A stretch of DNA of 64,000 nucleotides, from contig NZ_ARWE01000001.1 of the NCBI RefSeq assembly GCF_000384395.1, forward strand, positions 1,302,001 through 1,366,000, written 5' to 3'. The notes under the pieces were generated by a model that had not been told where the DNA came from, made no database searches, and saw only the letters and a program-made list of their open reading frames with translations. Shown here piece after piece: positions 9,503 through 17,266 of the stretch. The stretch is from Geopsychrobacter electrodiphilus DSM 16401 (lineage in GTDB: Bacteria; Desulfobacterota; Desulfuromonadia; Desulfuromonadales; Geopsychrobacteraceae). Each line of letters opens with the position of its first letter. The stretch's first letter is position 1. A program made the position numbers and the translations under genes.

Positions 9503-10063
9503 ATGAAAGCTGAAAGACCATACAAAAGAAAGTTGTTGAATTTTTCCGTCAATCGCAGCATGCAGTTACGCATGATTTGTTGGATCAGCGGGATTGTGTT
9601 TGTCTGTTTGTTACTGAGCAGTGCGATTTATTTTCAATTCGCCAATCAGGAGATTGAAGCCTCTTTCAAGATGTTTCATGTTAAGGCGCGAAACTTTCTG
9701 GATATGCTTTTGCCGGTTGTTGGTATCTCCTTCGGCACCAGCTTGGTTTGCGGTGTTATTGCCAGCCTGTTTTTTCCGAAACATTATGCGGGTGCCTTGT
9801 ATCGCATCGAAGAGGATTTGAATTCTATCGTCGAGACGTCTGACCTGAGACTGCGAATTATTTTGCGTGACGGAGATCAGGCTGGGCCTTTGGCTAACCA
9901 GGTTAATGTCCTACTGGCTGATTTGCAGACTCGGATGGCGGTTGCACAGCAGGCTCTTGAAAAACTGGAGGAGATATGTGCCCAGAATGTGGGGTTGGAT
10001 CCGGCAGACTTACGCTTAATTTGTCACCAGCTGCAACAACAGATCGGGACGCTGAAAACTTGA
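9503..10063 (+). CDS. Two-TM inner-membrane protein with HAMP-like linker and no output domain
   Basis: 186 residues. There are two transmembrane segments (about 24-46 and 67-88) with a short periplasmic loop between them. A cytoplasmic segment of HAMP type follows (RIEEDLNSIVETSDLRLRI ... PLANQVNVLLADL), then a coiled-coil tail ending LICHQLQQQIGTLKT. There is no kinase, methyl-accepting or GGDEF output domain, so it could signal only through a partner. GGAG nine bases upstream supports the ATG. It closes the cytochrome cluster and is convergent with the GGDEF gene 35 bp away. The function is not known. A sensor-like or membrane-organising role is a guess from the HAMP-like layout. Confidence 0.7.
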   Translation: MKAERPYKRKLLNFSVNRSMQLRMICWISGIVFVCLLLSSAIYFQFANQEIEASFKMFHVKARNFLDMLLPVVGISFGTSLVCGVIASLFFPKHYAGALYRIEEDLNSIVETSDLRLRIILRDGDQAGPLANQVNVLLADLQTRMAVAQQALEKLEEICAQNVGLDPADLRLICHQLQQQIGTLKT

Positions 10064-10098
10064 AAGTGGGCTCGGCAGGATCAACCTGAGGGCCGCGG

Positions 10099-11586
10099 TC
10101 AAGATAGTCGAGAAAACCAGATACTTTGGTTCAGGTTGTCTTCATCCCGGATGTTACTTGGAAGCCATTTTACGTTATTGCGGCCAGTCCCTTTAGCTTC
10201 CTGCAACGCAGATTTGACACGCAGTAAGGCCCCGTTAATATCCATTTCATCAACGCCCAATTGAGTAACTCCCAGACTGGCCGTGATATGGAATTTCACC
10301 TGTGGTTGATCGTAAACATGGCTTGACAGGGTTTCACGAATTTTCTCTGCGAGTTTGATTGCTCCTTCAAGCTCAGTCGCGGGCAGAATAAGCAGGAATG
10401 CTTCTCCCTCGAAGCGACTGACAATATCTGTCTCACGACATGCCTGTAGCAGCAAGCCTCCCAGGGCTGAGAGGGCCTCGTCTCCGCTTGCGTCTCCGTA
10501 ATCCTCATTGATTCTTGAGAAATGATCCAGATCAAGCATGATCAGTGACAAAGTTGAGCTGTGTCGTTGAGCCCTCTTGATTTCTGTCTTTGCTTGTTCC
10601 ATGGCGTAACGCCGGTTTGACAGGCCGGTCAGTGCATCTGTTATAGAAAGAAGTTCAAGCTTTTTGATGCTTTCGGTTTGGCGCCGTTGTAATTTTGCGG
10701 TCCGGTAGGTTAAAAACAGGATTGTCAGGCTGATAAACACTCCCAGCAAACCGTGGTTCCAAGCATCTTTTTGCCAGTTTGTAAACGTGGTATTTTCCGT
10801 TTTTGCGATACTTATCACGAGCGGATACCCGGTCAGTTTATGAATTGTCATGAAGATAGTTTTGCCGCCCGGGCTGTCGAGGTGGACACCATCAGGTGGG
10901 ATCTTGCCGTTTCGCAAAAGGGTGGCTATCTGATCGATGCGTCTGAAACGCATAACCTCATGTTCGGGAATCCGGGTGTAGATGTCTCCTTGGGGAGAAA
11001 AAATTGTGAGTTGGCTGTCAGCACGGGTGAAAAGTTTTTCGTATTGCCGGGCAAAAAAATTGACATCGATGATGGCTACAATGACCATGTTGAGATTGCC
11101 GTTGTCGTCGTGAAAACCTCGGCTGACACCAAAAATTTTTTGATTCTGATTTATGACGGAAGGTTGCGGCCGGCCAATGTACAGACCGTCAACAGCATGT
11201 GTTTTATGAAAAAGAAAATAGTCCCGTTGACTGAGATCAGGTTTCTGTAAATTGTTGTTCCAGTGCAGTATCTGACCCTTATTGTCGAGGACAATCAGGC
11301 TTGTCAGATACGGGTTGTTTTGCAGGAGTCCATCAATAACCCTTCTTATTGCAGGGGCGTCGACAGTGGTGTTGGCATAGGCTTCTATGGTGTTTCTCAG
11401 GCCGAAAAGCATCTGATCCAAGCCAGAGAAGGAGTGCACCAGATCCCTTTCTACCGAATCGGCCAGGGCGTTTGTGGTGGCATGGGACTGTTCAAGGGCG
11501 ATGTTTCTTTGCAGTCGGACATCGTAGCCGATAAACAGGAGCGTCAGAATAATCCCGAGTATTCCGAAAATCCAGATTTTTCTCAT
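10099..11586 (-). CDS. dCACHE-like sensor with degenerate GGDEF domain
   Basis: 495 residues: TM1 (about 5-21), a periplasmic double-CACHE-like domain (about 35-275, with NPYLTSLIVLDNKGQIL and QPSVINQNQKIFGVSRGF), TM2 (about 283-303), then a GGDEF-family domain (about 320-480). The signature reads R-F-E-G-E-A-F instead of R-x-GG(D/E)EF, so the first glycine is glutamate and the essential fourth-position glutamate is alanine. The metal and substrate site DLDHFSRINEDYG has also lost the usual lysine. Diguanylate cyclase activity is therefore doubtful; a c-di-GMP-binding or purely structural signalling role is possible. The EGEAF reading was checked on the reverse complement near 10395-10420. 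It is the only gene of the left 12 kb on this strand. Confidence 0.88.
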   Translation of the reverse strand: MRKIWIFGILGIILTLLFIGYDVRLQRNIALEQSHATTNALADSVERDLVHSFSGLDQMLFGLRNTIEAYANTTVDAPAIRRVIDGLLQNNPYLTSLIVLDNKGQILHWNNNLQKPDLSQRDYFLFHKTHAVDGLYIGRPQPSVINQNQKIFGVSRGFHDDNGNLNMVIVAIIDVNFFARQYEKLFTRADSQLTIFSPQGDIYTRIPEHEVMRFRRIDQIATLLRNGKIPPDGVHLDSPGGKTIFMTIHKLTGYPLVISIAKTENTTFTNWQKDAWNHGLLGVFISLTILFLTYRTAKLQRRQTESIKKLELLSITDALTGLSNRRYAMEQAKTEIKRAQRHSSTLSLIMLDLDHFSRINEDYGDASGDEALSALGGLLLQACRETDIVSRFEGEAFLLILPATELEGAIKLAEKIRETLSSHVYDQPQVKFHITASLGVTQLGVDEMDINGALLRVKSALQEAKGTGRNNVKWLPSNIRDEDNLNQSIWFSRLS

Positions 11587-11933
11587 CTGTGTCTGCCTTG
11601 GCTGGAAATGCTGTTGTAAGTTGACAGTTCGGATTATTAAATCAAAATTCTACAGGAGGATTTTTTTAAATTTCATGTAAATTAGCGTAAGTTTAGGTCT
11701 TATTCAATAACCCAATAATTAGAATCGGGCCTCCATCGAGGGACTAAGTCCTGATTTTAATTTAGGGACATCCACTTATCTTCATCATTTGAGGCACAAT
11801 ACCTAAACTTTCCTCCTGCCGTATAATGAAAGGGTGTATTACATAATTAAACGTGGGGGTGTATTTTGAACTTTTTCTCCTGCTCTTGTGGCGCTGGCCG
11901 ATTTTAACTAATTGATGCGGAGGGACCCTGCTG
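11587..11933. other. Divergent intergenic region between GGDEF and patatin genes
   Basis: 347 bp without a gene. It is AT-rich, with a perfect TATAAT at 11822-11827 facing the patatin gene but no convincing -35 at 16-18 bp. It contains a perfect odd palindrome, GGACTAAGTCC, at 11741-11751, and shortly after it TTTAGGGACATCCACTTA (about 11760-11778). That form resembles the ends of degenerate REP-like or transposon-derived elements seen near Y1 transposases, but no second copy is seen here. GGAGGG at 11921-11926 is the ribosome binding site of the patatin gene. Confidence 0.4.
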
Positions 11934-12845
11934 ATGGGCTGGTTCGATAAAAAACGACTCGGGTTGGCTTTGGGTGGCGGTGCGGCGCGCGGGATGGCGC
12001 ACATCGGTGTACTTCAGGCCTTCGAAGAGGCGAAAATCCCGGTTGATGTAGTGACTGGAACCAGTATGGGGGCGATCATCGGGGGGATGTATGCGTCGCG
12101 ACCCGAGGTTGAACCCTTGAGAAAAAAGTTCGAAGCCTACTTGAAGAGTGAGGTCTTTCGTCGGTCGCGACTCGATTTTGCGGTAGAGCGGGATCAGCTG
12201 AATGGTGGCGGTCTGTTCTTCCGGTTCTCACAGCTGGCGCGTCAAAAAATATTTTACATGCTTTCGTTAACCACTTTGGCGTTTGTTTCCCAGGAGACGA
12301 CGAATCAGAGTTTTGCCTTTTTGCTCCCCGACATCGATATTGAGATGATGTCCCTTCCTTTTGCGACCAGCGCCCTTGATTTACATAGTTGCCGCGAAGT
12401 AGTGTTGCAGCGCGGTTCTCTGCGTCAGGCTGTAGCAGCGACCTGCGCCTTGCCTGGAGTTCTGCCGCCGGTGGAATTAAACAGTCAACTGCTGGTGGAC
12501 GGCGGCTGGATCAATGCGGTGCCGATCATCCCTGCCCGAGACCTTGGCGCCGACCTGGTGATCGCGGTCGATGTCGGTTGCCATCTGGGTGAACTGGATA
12601 CAGTCAGTAGTGGGCTGGAGGTTGTCTTCAGGGCTGATGCCGCTGCGCGCAACGCATTATCTGAACTGCAGCTGACTCAGGCAGATCTGGTGATCCGTCC
12701 GGACGTCGGGGATAACCACTGGGCCGATTTTAGTCGGACGGATTGGCTGATAAGAAAAGGATATGAGGCCGCCAATGAACAGATGCCGCAGATTCGCGCC
12801 TTGGTGAATAGTCGATCTTTTATCGAATCCCTGGGGTGGTCCTAA
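11934..12845 (+). CDS. Patatin-like phospholipase (RssA/NTE family)
   Basis: 303 residues, predicted serine lipid acyl hydrolase. The oxyanion-hole motif GGGAARG is at about residues 16-22, the nucleophile elbow GTSMG at about 43-47, and the dyad aspartate in VDGGW at about 185-189. Together they make the Ser-Asp dyad of patatins. There is no signal peptide or transmembrane segment, so it is cytosolic or peripheral. GGAGGG lies eight bases before the ATG. It is convergent with yceH six bases away, and a T-run (12845-12853) lies in the junction. Physiological substrate unknown; bacterial relatives act on phospholipids or lysophospholipids. Confidence 0.88.
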   Translation: MGWFDKKRLGLALGGGAARGMAHIGVLQAFEEAKIPVDVVTGTSMGAIIGGMYASRPEVEPLRKKFEAYLKSEVFRRSRLDFAVERDQLNGGGLFFRFSQLARQKIFYMLSLTTLAFVSQETTNQSFAFLLPDIDIEMMSLPFATSALDLHSCREVVLQRGSLRQAVAATCALPGVLPPVELNSQLLVDGGWINAVPIIPARDLGADLVIAVDVGCHLGELDTVSSGLEVVFRADAAARNALSELQLTQADLVIRPDVGDNHWADFSRTDWLIRKGYEAANEQMPQIRALVNSRSFIESLGWS

Positions 12846-12850
12846 TTTTT

Positions 12851-13504
12851 TTATTCGAACTGCTGCCGAAAAAGCTCAAAGGTTGCTTTTAATTCTGCGA
12901 TCTCGCGCTTGAGTTCGCTTACTTCAGTCTCAAGGTTTTCAATCCGCTCATTGCCGGCGCGGGCGTTAAGAATCGCCGTGGTTGGCGTCGTTCCGACATC
13001 TTTAAGGTCCGGTTCTCCGGACAGCAGATGTGCGTAACGGGACTCTTTGCGGCCGGTTTGACGTGGGAGTTTGGTCACCAGGGTCTCCTCCAGTTCCATC
13101 AATACCGTCAGAATCTCCTCGACCTGCTCCATCGAATCGAGTGGACGCATGCGACTGGCGCGTTGCCGTAGTTCGCCGCCGGTTTGGGGCCCGCGCAGCA
13201 GCAGTTCGGCGAGGACGGCCATTTCGGCATCCTGTAGCCGATACTTACCATAAAGGTTATGGCAGAACTTGGCTGCCCGACCACCCTCGACTGACTGAAT
13301 CGCCAGCCCTAGCGGGCGCAAACTTTCCAGTGCTTCTGCCACGATTGTTTCATCGAAAACAACGACCGGGGAGCGGTTCGATTTTTGATTGCAGGCGTTG
13401 ACCAGAGCGTTCAGGGTCATGGGGTAATACTCGGGTGTCGCCAGTTCTTTTTCGACCAGGCAGCCGAGAACGCGGGTTTCTGCCGGGGTTAAATCACGAG
13501 TCAC
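12851..13504 (-). CDS. YceH family protein (DUF480/UPF0502)
   Basis: 217 residues. The N-terminal region reads LTPAETRVLGCLVEKE and SNRSPVVVFDE, typical of the YceH family, which is two winged-helix domains (about residues 1-90 and 95-175). A C-terminal coiled coil (ENLETEVSELKREIAELK) ends the protein, as in other long members. The role in the cell is poorly defined; a DNA-binding or regulatory function is assumed from the winged-helix fold. It is transcribed alone, away from lysS, with 252 bp between the two starts. Confidence 0.9.
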   Translation of the reverse strand: MTRDLTPAETRVLGCLVEKELATPEYYPMTLNALVNACNQKSNRSPVVVFDETIVAEALESLRPLGLAIQSVEGGRAAKFCHNLYGKYRLQDAEMAVLAELLLRGPQTGGELRQRASRMRPLDSMEQVEEILTVLMELEETLVTKLPRQTGRKESRYAHLLSGEPDLKDVGTTPTTAILNARAGNERIENLETEVSELKREIAELKATFELFRQQFE

Positions 13505-13686
13505 AAAAGTCTCTCCCTTGAAATGAGTGGAGGTGATTAGCGCAGGTCCATTCTAGTTGATTTGACTAAAAAATGCCGCAGAAGTTTTTGCTCCATAACG
13601 GTTTACCCTGTGGGAGCGCGTTTGAGCGGCTTTTGATATGAGTCTGTCTGCCCCGTTTTATGATGCCTTCCCGTGGGCATTCTTCC

Positions 13687-13716
13687 TTGACGAAACCTTG
13701 TGGCAAGGGGTATCGT
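13687..13716 (+). promoter_or_regulatory. Candidate sigma-70 promoter for lysS
   Basis: TTGACG at 13687-13692 and TATCGT at 13711-13716 with an 18-base spacer, 41 bases before the lysS ATG. The -35 is good and the -10 weak. A small hairpin, CCTTG-TGG-CAAGG, lies in the spacer. The site was chosen by eye. Confidence 0.35.
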
Positions 13717-13756
13717 TCGGCACTTCAGCCTAATGTGCACAGGATAGAGAGTCGAT

Positions 13757-15238
13757 ATGGAAGAGTTGAACGATTTACTACGGCAACGCCGTGAAAAAGT
13801 TGAAAGTTTTCGGGCTGCGGGGGTGAATCCCTTTGCCAATAATTTTGTGCCCAGCCATCAGGCGGCCGAGGTGGCCGAACTGCATGTTGATAGCGATGCG
13901 GAACTGTTGCAGGATTTTCTGGAGACCTATGCCATCGCGGGGCGCATTATGGCGCGGCGTGATTTTGGAAAGGCGGCATTTATCCAGTTGCAGGATGGCA
14001 GTGGCCGGATGCAGGTTTATGTTGCGCTTGATCAGGTGGGAGAGGAGTCTTTCGGGCACTTCCGCAAGTTTGATATCGGAGATATTGTCGGGATCGTCGG
14101 GGTGCCGTTCCGGACCAAGACCAATGAACTCTCGCTGCGCGCCTCCCGGATTCAGCTGCTGACCAAGTCGTTGTTGCCCCTGCCAGAAAAATGGCACGGC
14201 TTGACTGATGTTGAAACGCGCTACCGTCAGCGTTATCTCGACCTGATCTCCAACGTTGAGGTTAAGGAGCTGTTTCACAAGCGCAGCCGTATTGTCAGCC
14301 TGATCCGTCAACACATGATCGATAACGGTTATCTTGAGGTCGAGACGCCGATGATGCATCCGGTCGCCGGTGGTGCCACGGCGCGCCCCTTCACGACCCA
14401 TCACAATACGCTGGATATGGATCTTTTCTTGCGCATTGCACCGGAACTTTATCTTAAACGGCTGGTGGTCGGTGGCTTTGACCGGGTGTTCGAGATCAAT
14501 CGTAACTTTCGCAATGAGGGGATCTCGATTCAACACAATCCCGAATTCACCATGATGGAATTTTACCGCGCTTATGCAACCTATCATGATCTGATGGATT
14601 ATACCGAAGAACTTATCTGCAGTGTTGCGAGTGATATTTGCGGCGGATTGAAGATCAGCTACGGTGGCAAAGAGGTCGATCTGACTCCGCCCTGGGACCG
14701 ACTGACCTTGAAGGAGTCGATCGTCAAATACGGCGAGGTTGAAATGGCCGTGACCGATGACATCGCTAAGCTGCGCGACTATGCCGAGAGCCTCGGCCTC
14801 GAACCGGATAAAAATATGGGCCATGGCAAGCTGTTAGCTGAGGTCTTTGATGTTGTGGTTGAGCCGAAGTTGTGGCAACCGACCTTTATCACTGAATATC
14901 CGACCGAAATTTCACCGCTTTCACGAAAAAATGATGAGAATCCCGAGGTGGTTGACCGTTTTGAACTCTTCATGGTCGGCCGTGAACTGGCAAATGCCTT
15001 TTCCGAGTTGAACGATCCGATCGATCAGAAGGAGCGTTTTGTCAAGCAGCTCGAGGAGAAGGCCGCCGGTGATGACGAGGCCCATGCCATGGACGCCGAT
15101 TATATCCGTGCCCTCGAATATGGCCTGCCGCCGACGGCGGGTGAGGGGATCGGTATCGATCGTCTGGTCATGTTGTTGACCGATGCCTCTTCAATTCGCG
15201 ACGTGATCCTCTTCCCCCAACTCAAGTCTGTCGACTGA
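13757..15238 (+). CDS. lysS: Lysyl-tRNA synthetase, class II
   Basis: 493 residues, the usual length. It charges tRNA-Lys with lysine using ATP. An N-terminal OB-fold anticodon-binding domain (about 55-150, with AGRIMARRDFGKAAFIQLQD) precedes the class II catalytic core. Motif 1 lies around DLISNVEVKELFHKRSRIV, motif 2 is NRNFRNEGISIQHNPEFTMM and motif 3 is GEGIGIDRLVMLLTD. All expected catalytic residues appear present. It is followed after 19 bp by the LolCE gene, an order common in delta-type proteobacteria, so lysS is probably the first gene of a lysS-lolC-lolD transcript. Confidence 0.97.
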   Translation: MEELNDLLRQRREKVESFRAAGVNPFANNFVPSHQAAEVAELHVDSDAELLQDFLETYAIAGRIMARRDFGKAAFIQLQDGSGRMQVYVALDQVGEESFGHFRKFDIGDIVGIVGVPFRTKTNELSLRASRIQLLTKSLLPLPEKWHGLTDVETRYRQRYLDLISNVEVKELFHKRSRIVSLIRQHMIDNGYLEVETPMMHPVAGGATARPFTTHHNTLDMDLFLRIAPELYLKRLVVGGFDRVFEINRNFRNEGISIQHNPEFTMMEFYRAYATYHDLMDYTEELICSVASDICGGLKISYGGKEVDLTPPWDRLTLKESIVKYGEVEMAVTDDIAKLRDYAESLGLEPDKNMGHGKLLAEVFDVVVEPKLWQPTFITEYPTEISPLSRKNDENPEVVDRFELFMVGRELANAFSELNDPIDQKERFVKQLEEKAAGDDEAHAMDADYIRALEYGLPPTAGEGIGIDRLVMLLTDASSIRDVILFPQLKSVD

Positions 15239-15257
15239 CAGGAACGGTCCTCTTATC

Positions 15258-16508
15258 GTGTCCTTCGAATGGTTTGTCAGCCTGCGTTATCTGCGGGCCA
15301 AGCGCAAGCAGACCTTTATTTCGGTCATCTCCTTCATTTCGATCTTCGGTGTGATGCTGGGGGTGGCGGCCTTGATTCTGGTGCTCGCAGTGATGACCGG
15401 TTTTACCAACGGGGTTCGGCAGCAGATCCTCGGCAATGTGCCGCATGTGCTGGTTCAGCGCTTTGGTGAGGGGATTCGCGATCACCAGAAGCTGGAGGCG
15501 GCCGCACGCAAGCTGCCGCAGGTGGTTTCCGTTACCCCGTTTGTCTCACGTGAGGCGATGCTGCTCTCCCACGGCAATGTCGCCGCGGTCAGCGTTAAGG
15601 GGGTTGAACGCGAGCACAAGGTTTTTAAACAGGATCTGCTCCAGATAAAAGACGTCAATCCCATCGATGGCGTCTTTGGTGCGAACCTGAAACGCCCCGG
15701 CATCATTATTGGCCTCGACACGGCAACGACGCTCGGGGTGGCTGTCGGTGACAGTATCAATGTGATCCCGCCGCTCTTCAACATTACCCCGTTCGGGATG
15801 ATCCCCAAAATGAAGCCGTTTCGGATTGTCGGCATCTTTGAAAAGCCGAGCAGTCTGATCGACAGCTTTTACGCCTACATTAATATTGAAACGGCTCAGC
15901 AGTTTTTTGAATCGACCGGTGAAGTCACCGGCATTGAAATTGAGGTGCAGCGGTTCGATCAGGCCCCACAGGTTTCGGGGGAGTTGAGTCGTCAGTTTCC
16001 TTTCCCCTACATCATCCGTCCCTGGCAGAGTCTTTACGGTTCCTTCCTGAGTGCTCTCAAGCTCGAAAAGCTCGGTCTGTTTATTGTGCTGGCGATTATC
16101 GTTCTGGTTGCGGCGTTCAATATTGCGACCACGCTGATCATGGTGGTGATGGAGAAAAACCGTGACATCGCCATATTGCGTGCCATGGGTGCGACGGCGA
16201 GCAGTATTATGAAAATTTTCGTTTTCGAGGGGGCGATCATCGGAGTTCTGGGGACCTCGCTCGGTACTCTTTTCGGTGTGGGGCTGGCTCATTACGCCGA
16301 CGCGATTATCAAGTGGCTCGAGTCGGAATTTGGGATCCGGATTTTCGATCAGGCAGTTTACGGCATGGAACATTTTCCTTCAGAGCTGGTCTTGTCTGAC
16401 GTGATTTCCGTGGTCGTGGTTGCGCTGGCAATTTCTCTGGCAGCGACCATTTACCCCGCATGGCGGGCTTCGCGTATGGACCCCGCCGAAGCCTTGCGCT
16501 ATGAGTAG
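15258..16508 (+). CDS. lolC: Lipoprotein-releasing ABC transporter permease, LolC/LolE family
   Basis: 416 residues, starting at GTG 15258. Inner-membrane permease of the Lol system, which extracts outer-membrane lipoproteins for LolA. TM1 (about 22-45, SFISIFGVMLGVAALILVLA) is followed by a large MacB-like periplasmic domain (about 48-265) and three C-terminal TM segments in the FtsX domain (about 273-300, 320-345, 375-400), ending with YPAWRASRMDPAEALRYE, the family's conserved tail. Only one permease gene is present, so it may act as a homodimer (LolF type) with the LolD encoded 8 bp downstream. No second permease was seen in the window. Confidence 0.93.
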   Translation: MSFEWFVSLRYLRAKRKQTFISVISFISIFGVMLGVAALILVLAVMTGFTNGVRQQILGNVPHVLVQRFGEGIRDHQKLEAAARKLPQVVSVTPFVSREAMLLSHGNVAAVSVKGVEREHKVFKQDLLQIKDVNPIDGVFGANLKRPGIIIGLDTATTLGVAVGDSINVIPPLFNITPFGMIPKMKPFRIVGIFEKPSSLIDSFYAYINIETAQQFFESTGEVTGIEIEVQRFDQAPQVSGELSRQFPFPYIIRPWQSLYGSFLSALKLEKLGLFIVLAIIVLVAAFNIATTLIMVVMEKNRDIAILRAMGATASSIMKIFVFEGAIIGVLGTSLGTLFGVGLAHYADAIIKWLESEFGIRIFDQAVYGMEHFPSELVLSDVISVVVVALAISLAATIYPAWRASRMDPAEALRYE

Positions 16509-16516
16509 GACTGTTC

Positions 16517-17194
16517 ATGATCCGAATCTCTAATGTTAATAAGTATTTTAATATTGTTGGCGGTCAGTTGCATGTCCTGCGCGACATCGACCTGAAGATT
16601 GATGTCGGACAGCGGATTGCTATTGTCGGGACTTCAGGTGCGGGCAAGACGACCTTGATGCATATCATGGGGGGGCTTGATCGTCCGACAGATGGAGAGG
16701 TTTTGTTCGAGGAACGAAACCTGTTTGCCCTGAAGGGGGCAGCACTCGATGCTTTTCGTAATCAAACCATCGGTTTTGTGTTTCAGTTCCATCAACTGCT
16801 GCCCGAATTTACCGCTCTGGAAAATGTGATGATGCCGCTGCTGATTTCTGGCCAGTCCCGCTCTCAGGCGCGGGGGACTGCAGCTGATGTTCTCGCAGAA
16901 ACCGGGCTCGGGAAACGGTTGGAACATAAGCCCGGAGCTCTTTCTGGCGGCGAACAGCAGCGAGTGGCGATTGCACGCGCCCTGATTCAGAAGCCAAGGC
17001 TGTTGCTGGCAGATGAGCCGACCGGCAATCTTGATCGCCGCACCTCTGATGAAATTTTTGTTCTGCTTGAGAAATTGCATTGCAGCCATAACCTGACCAT
17101 GGTGATCGTGACCCATAATGATCAACTCGCGGCCAGGATGGACCGGGTGGTGCGCATCGAAGATGGTCGGTTAGTCGCTGATGATCTGAATTAA
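16517..17194 (+). CDS. lolD: Lipoprotein-releasing ABC transporter ATPase LolD
   Basis: 225 residues. The ABC ATPase drives LolCE. Walker A is GTSGAGKTT, the Q-loop is [17 protein letters not shown] (typical of the LolD/MacB/FtsE group), the signature is [15 protein letters not shown] and Walker B is [12 protein letters not shown], with the switch histidine in VTHND. It starts 8 bp after the permease gene. The next gene, bamA, has its own promoter in the 72-bp gap. Confidence 0.95.
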   Translation: MIRISNVNKYFNIVGGQLHVLRDIDLKIDVGQRIAIVGTSGAGKTTLMHIMGGLDRPTDGEVLFEERNLFALKGAALDAFRNQTIGFVFQFHQLLPEFTALENVMMPLLISGQSRSQARGTAADVLAETGLGKRLEHKPGALSGGEQQRVAIARALIQKPRLLLADEPTGNLDRRTSDEIFVLLEKLHCSHNLTMVIVTHNDQLAARMDRVVRIEDGRLVADDLN

Positions 17195-17195
17195 T

Positions 17196-17224
17196 TTGTG
17201 CTCCCTCTTTCAAATCCCTATAAT
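17196..17224 (+). promoter_or_regulatory. Sigma-70 promoter for the bamA-lpx operon
   Basis: TTGTGC at 17196-17201, 17 bases, then a perfect TATAAT at 17219-17224, 42 bases before the bamA ATG. It begins right after the lolD stop codon. It would drive bamA, skp and the lipid A genes. Confidence 0.6.
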
Positions 17225-17266
17225 CGCGACTTTATGATCATTTAATACAAAGGGAATCTAGATCTG

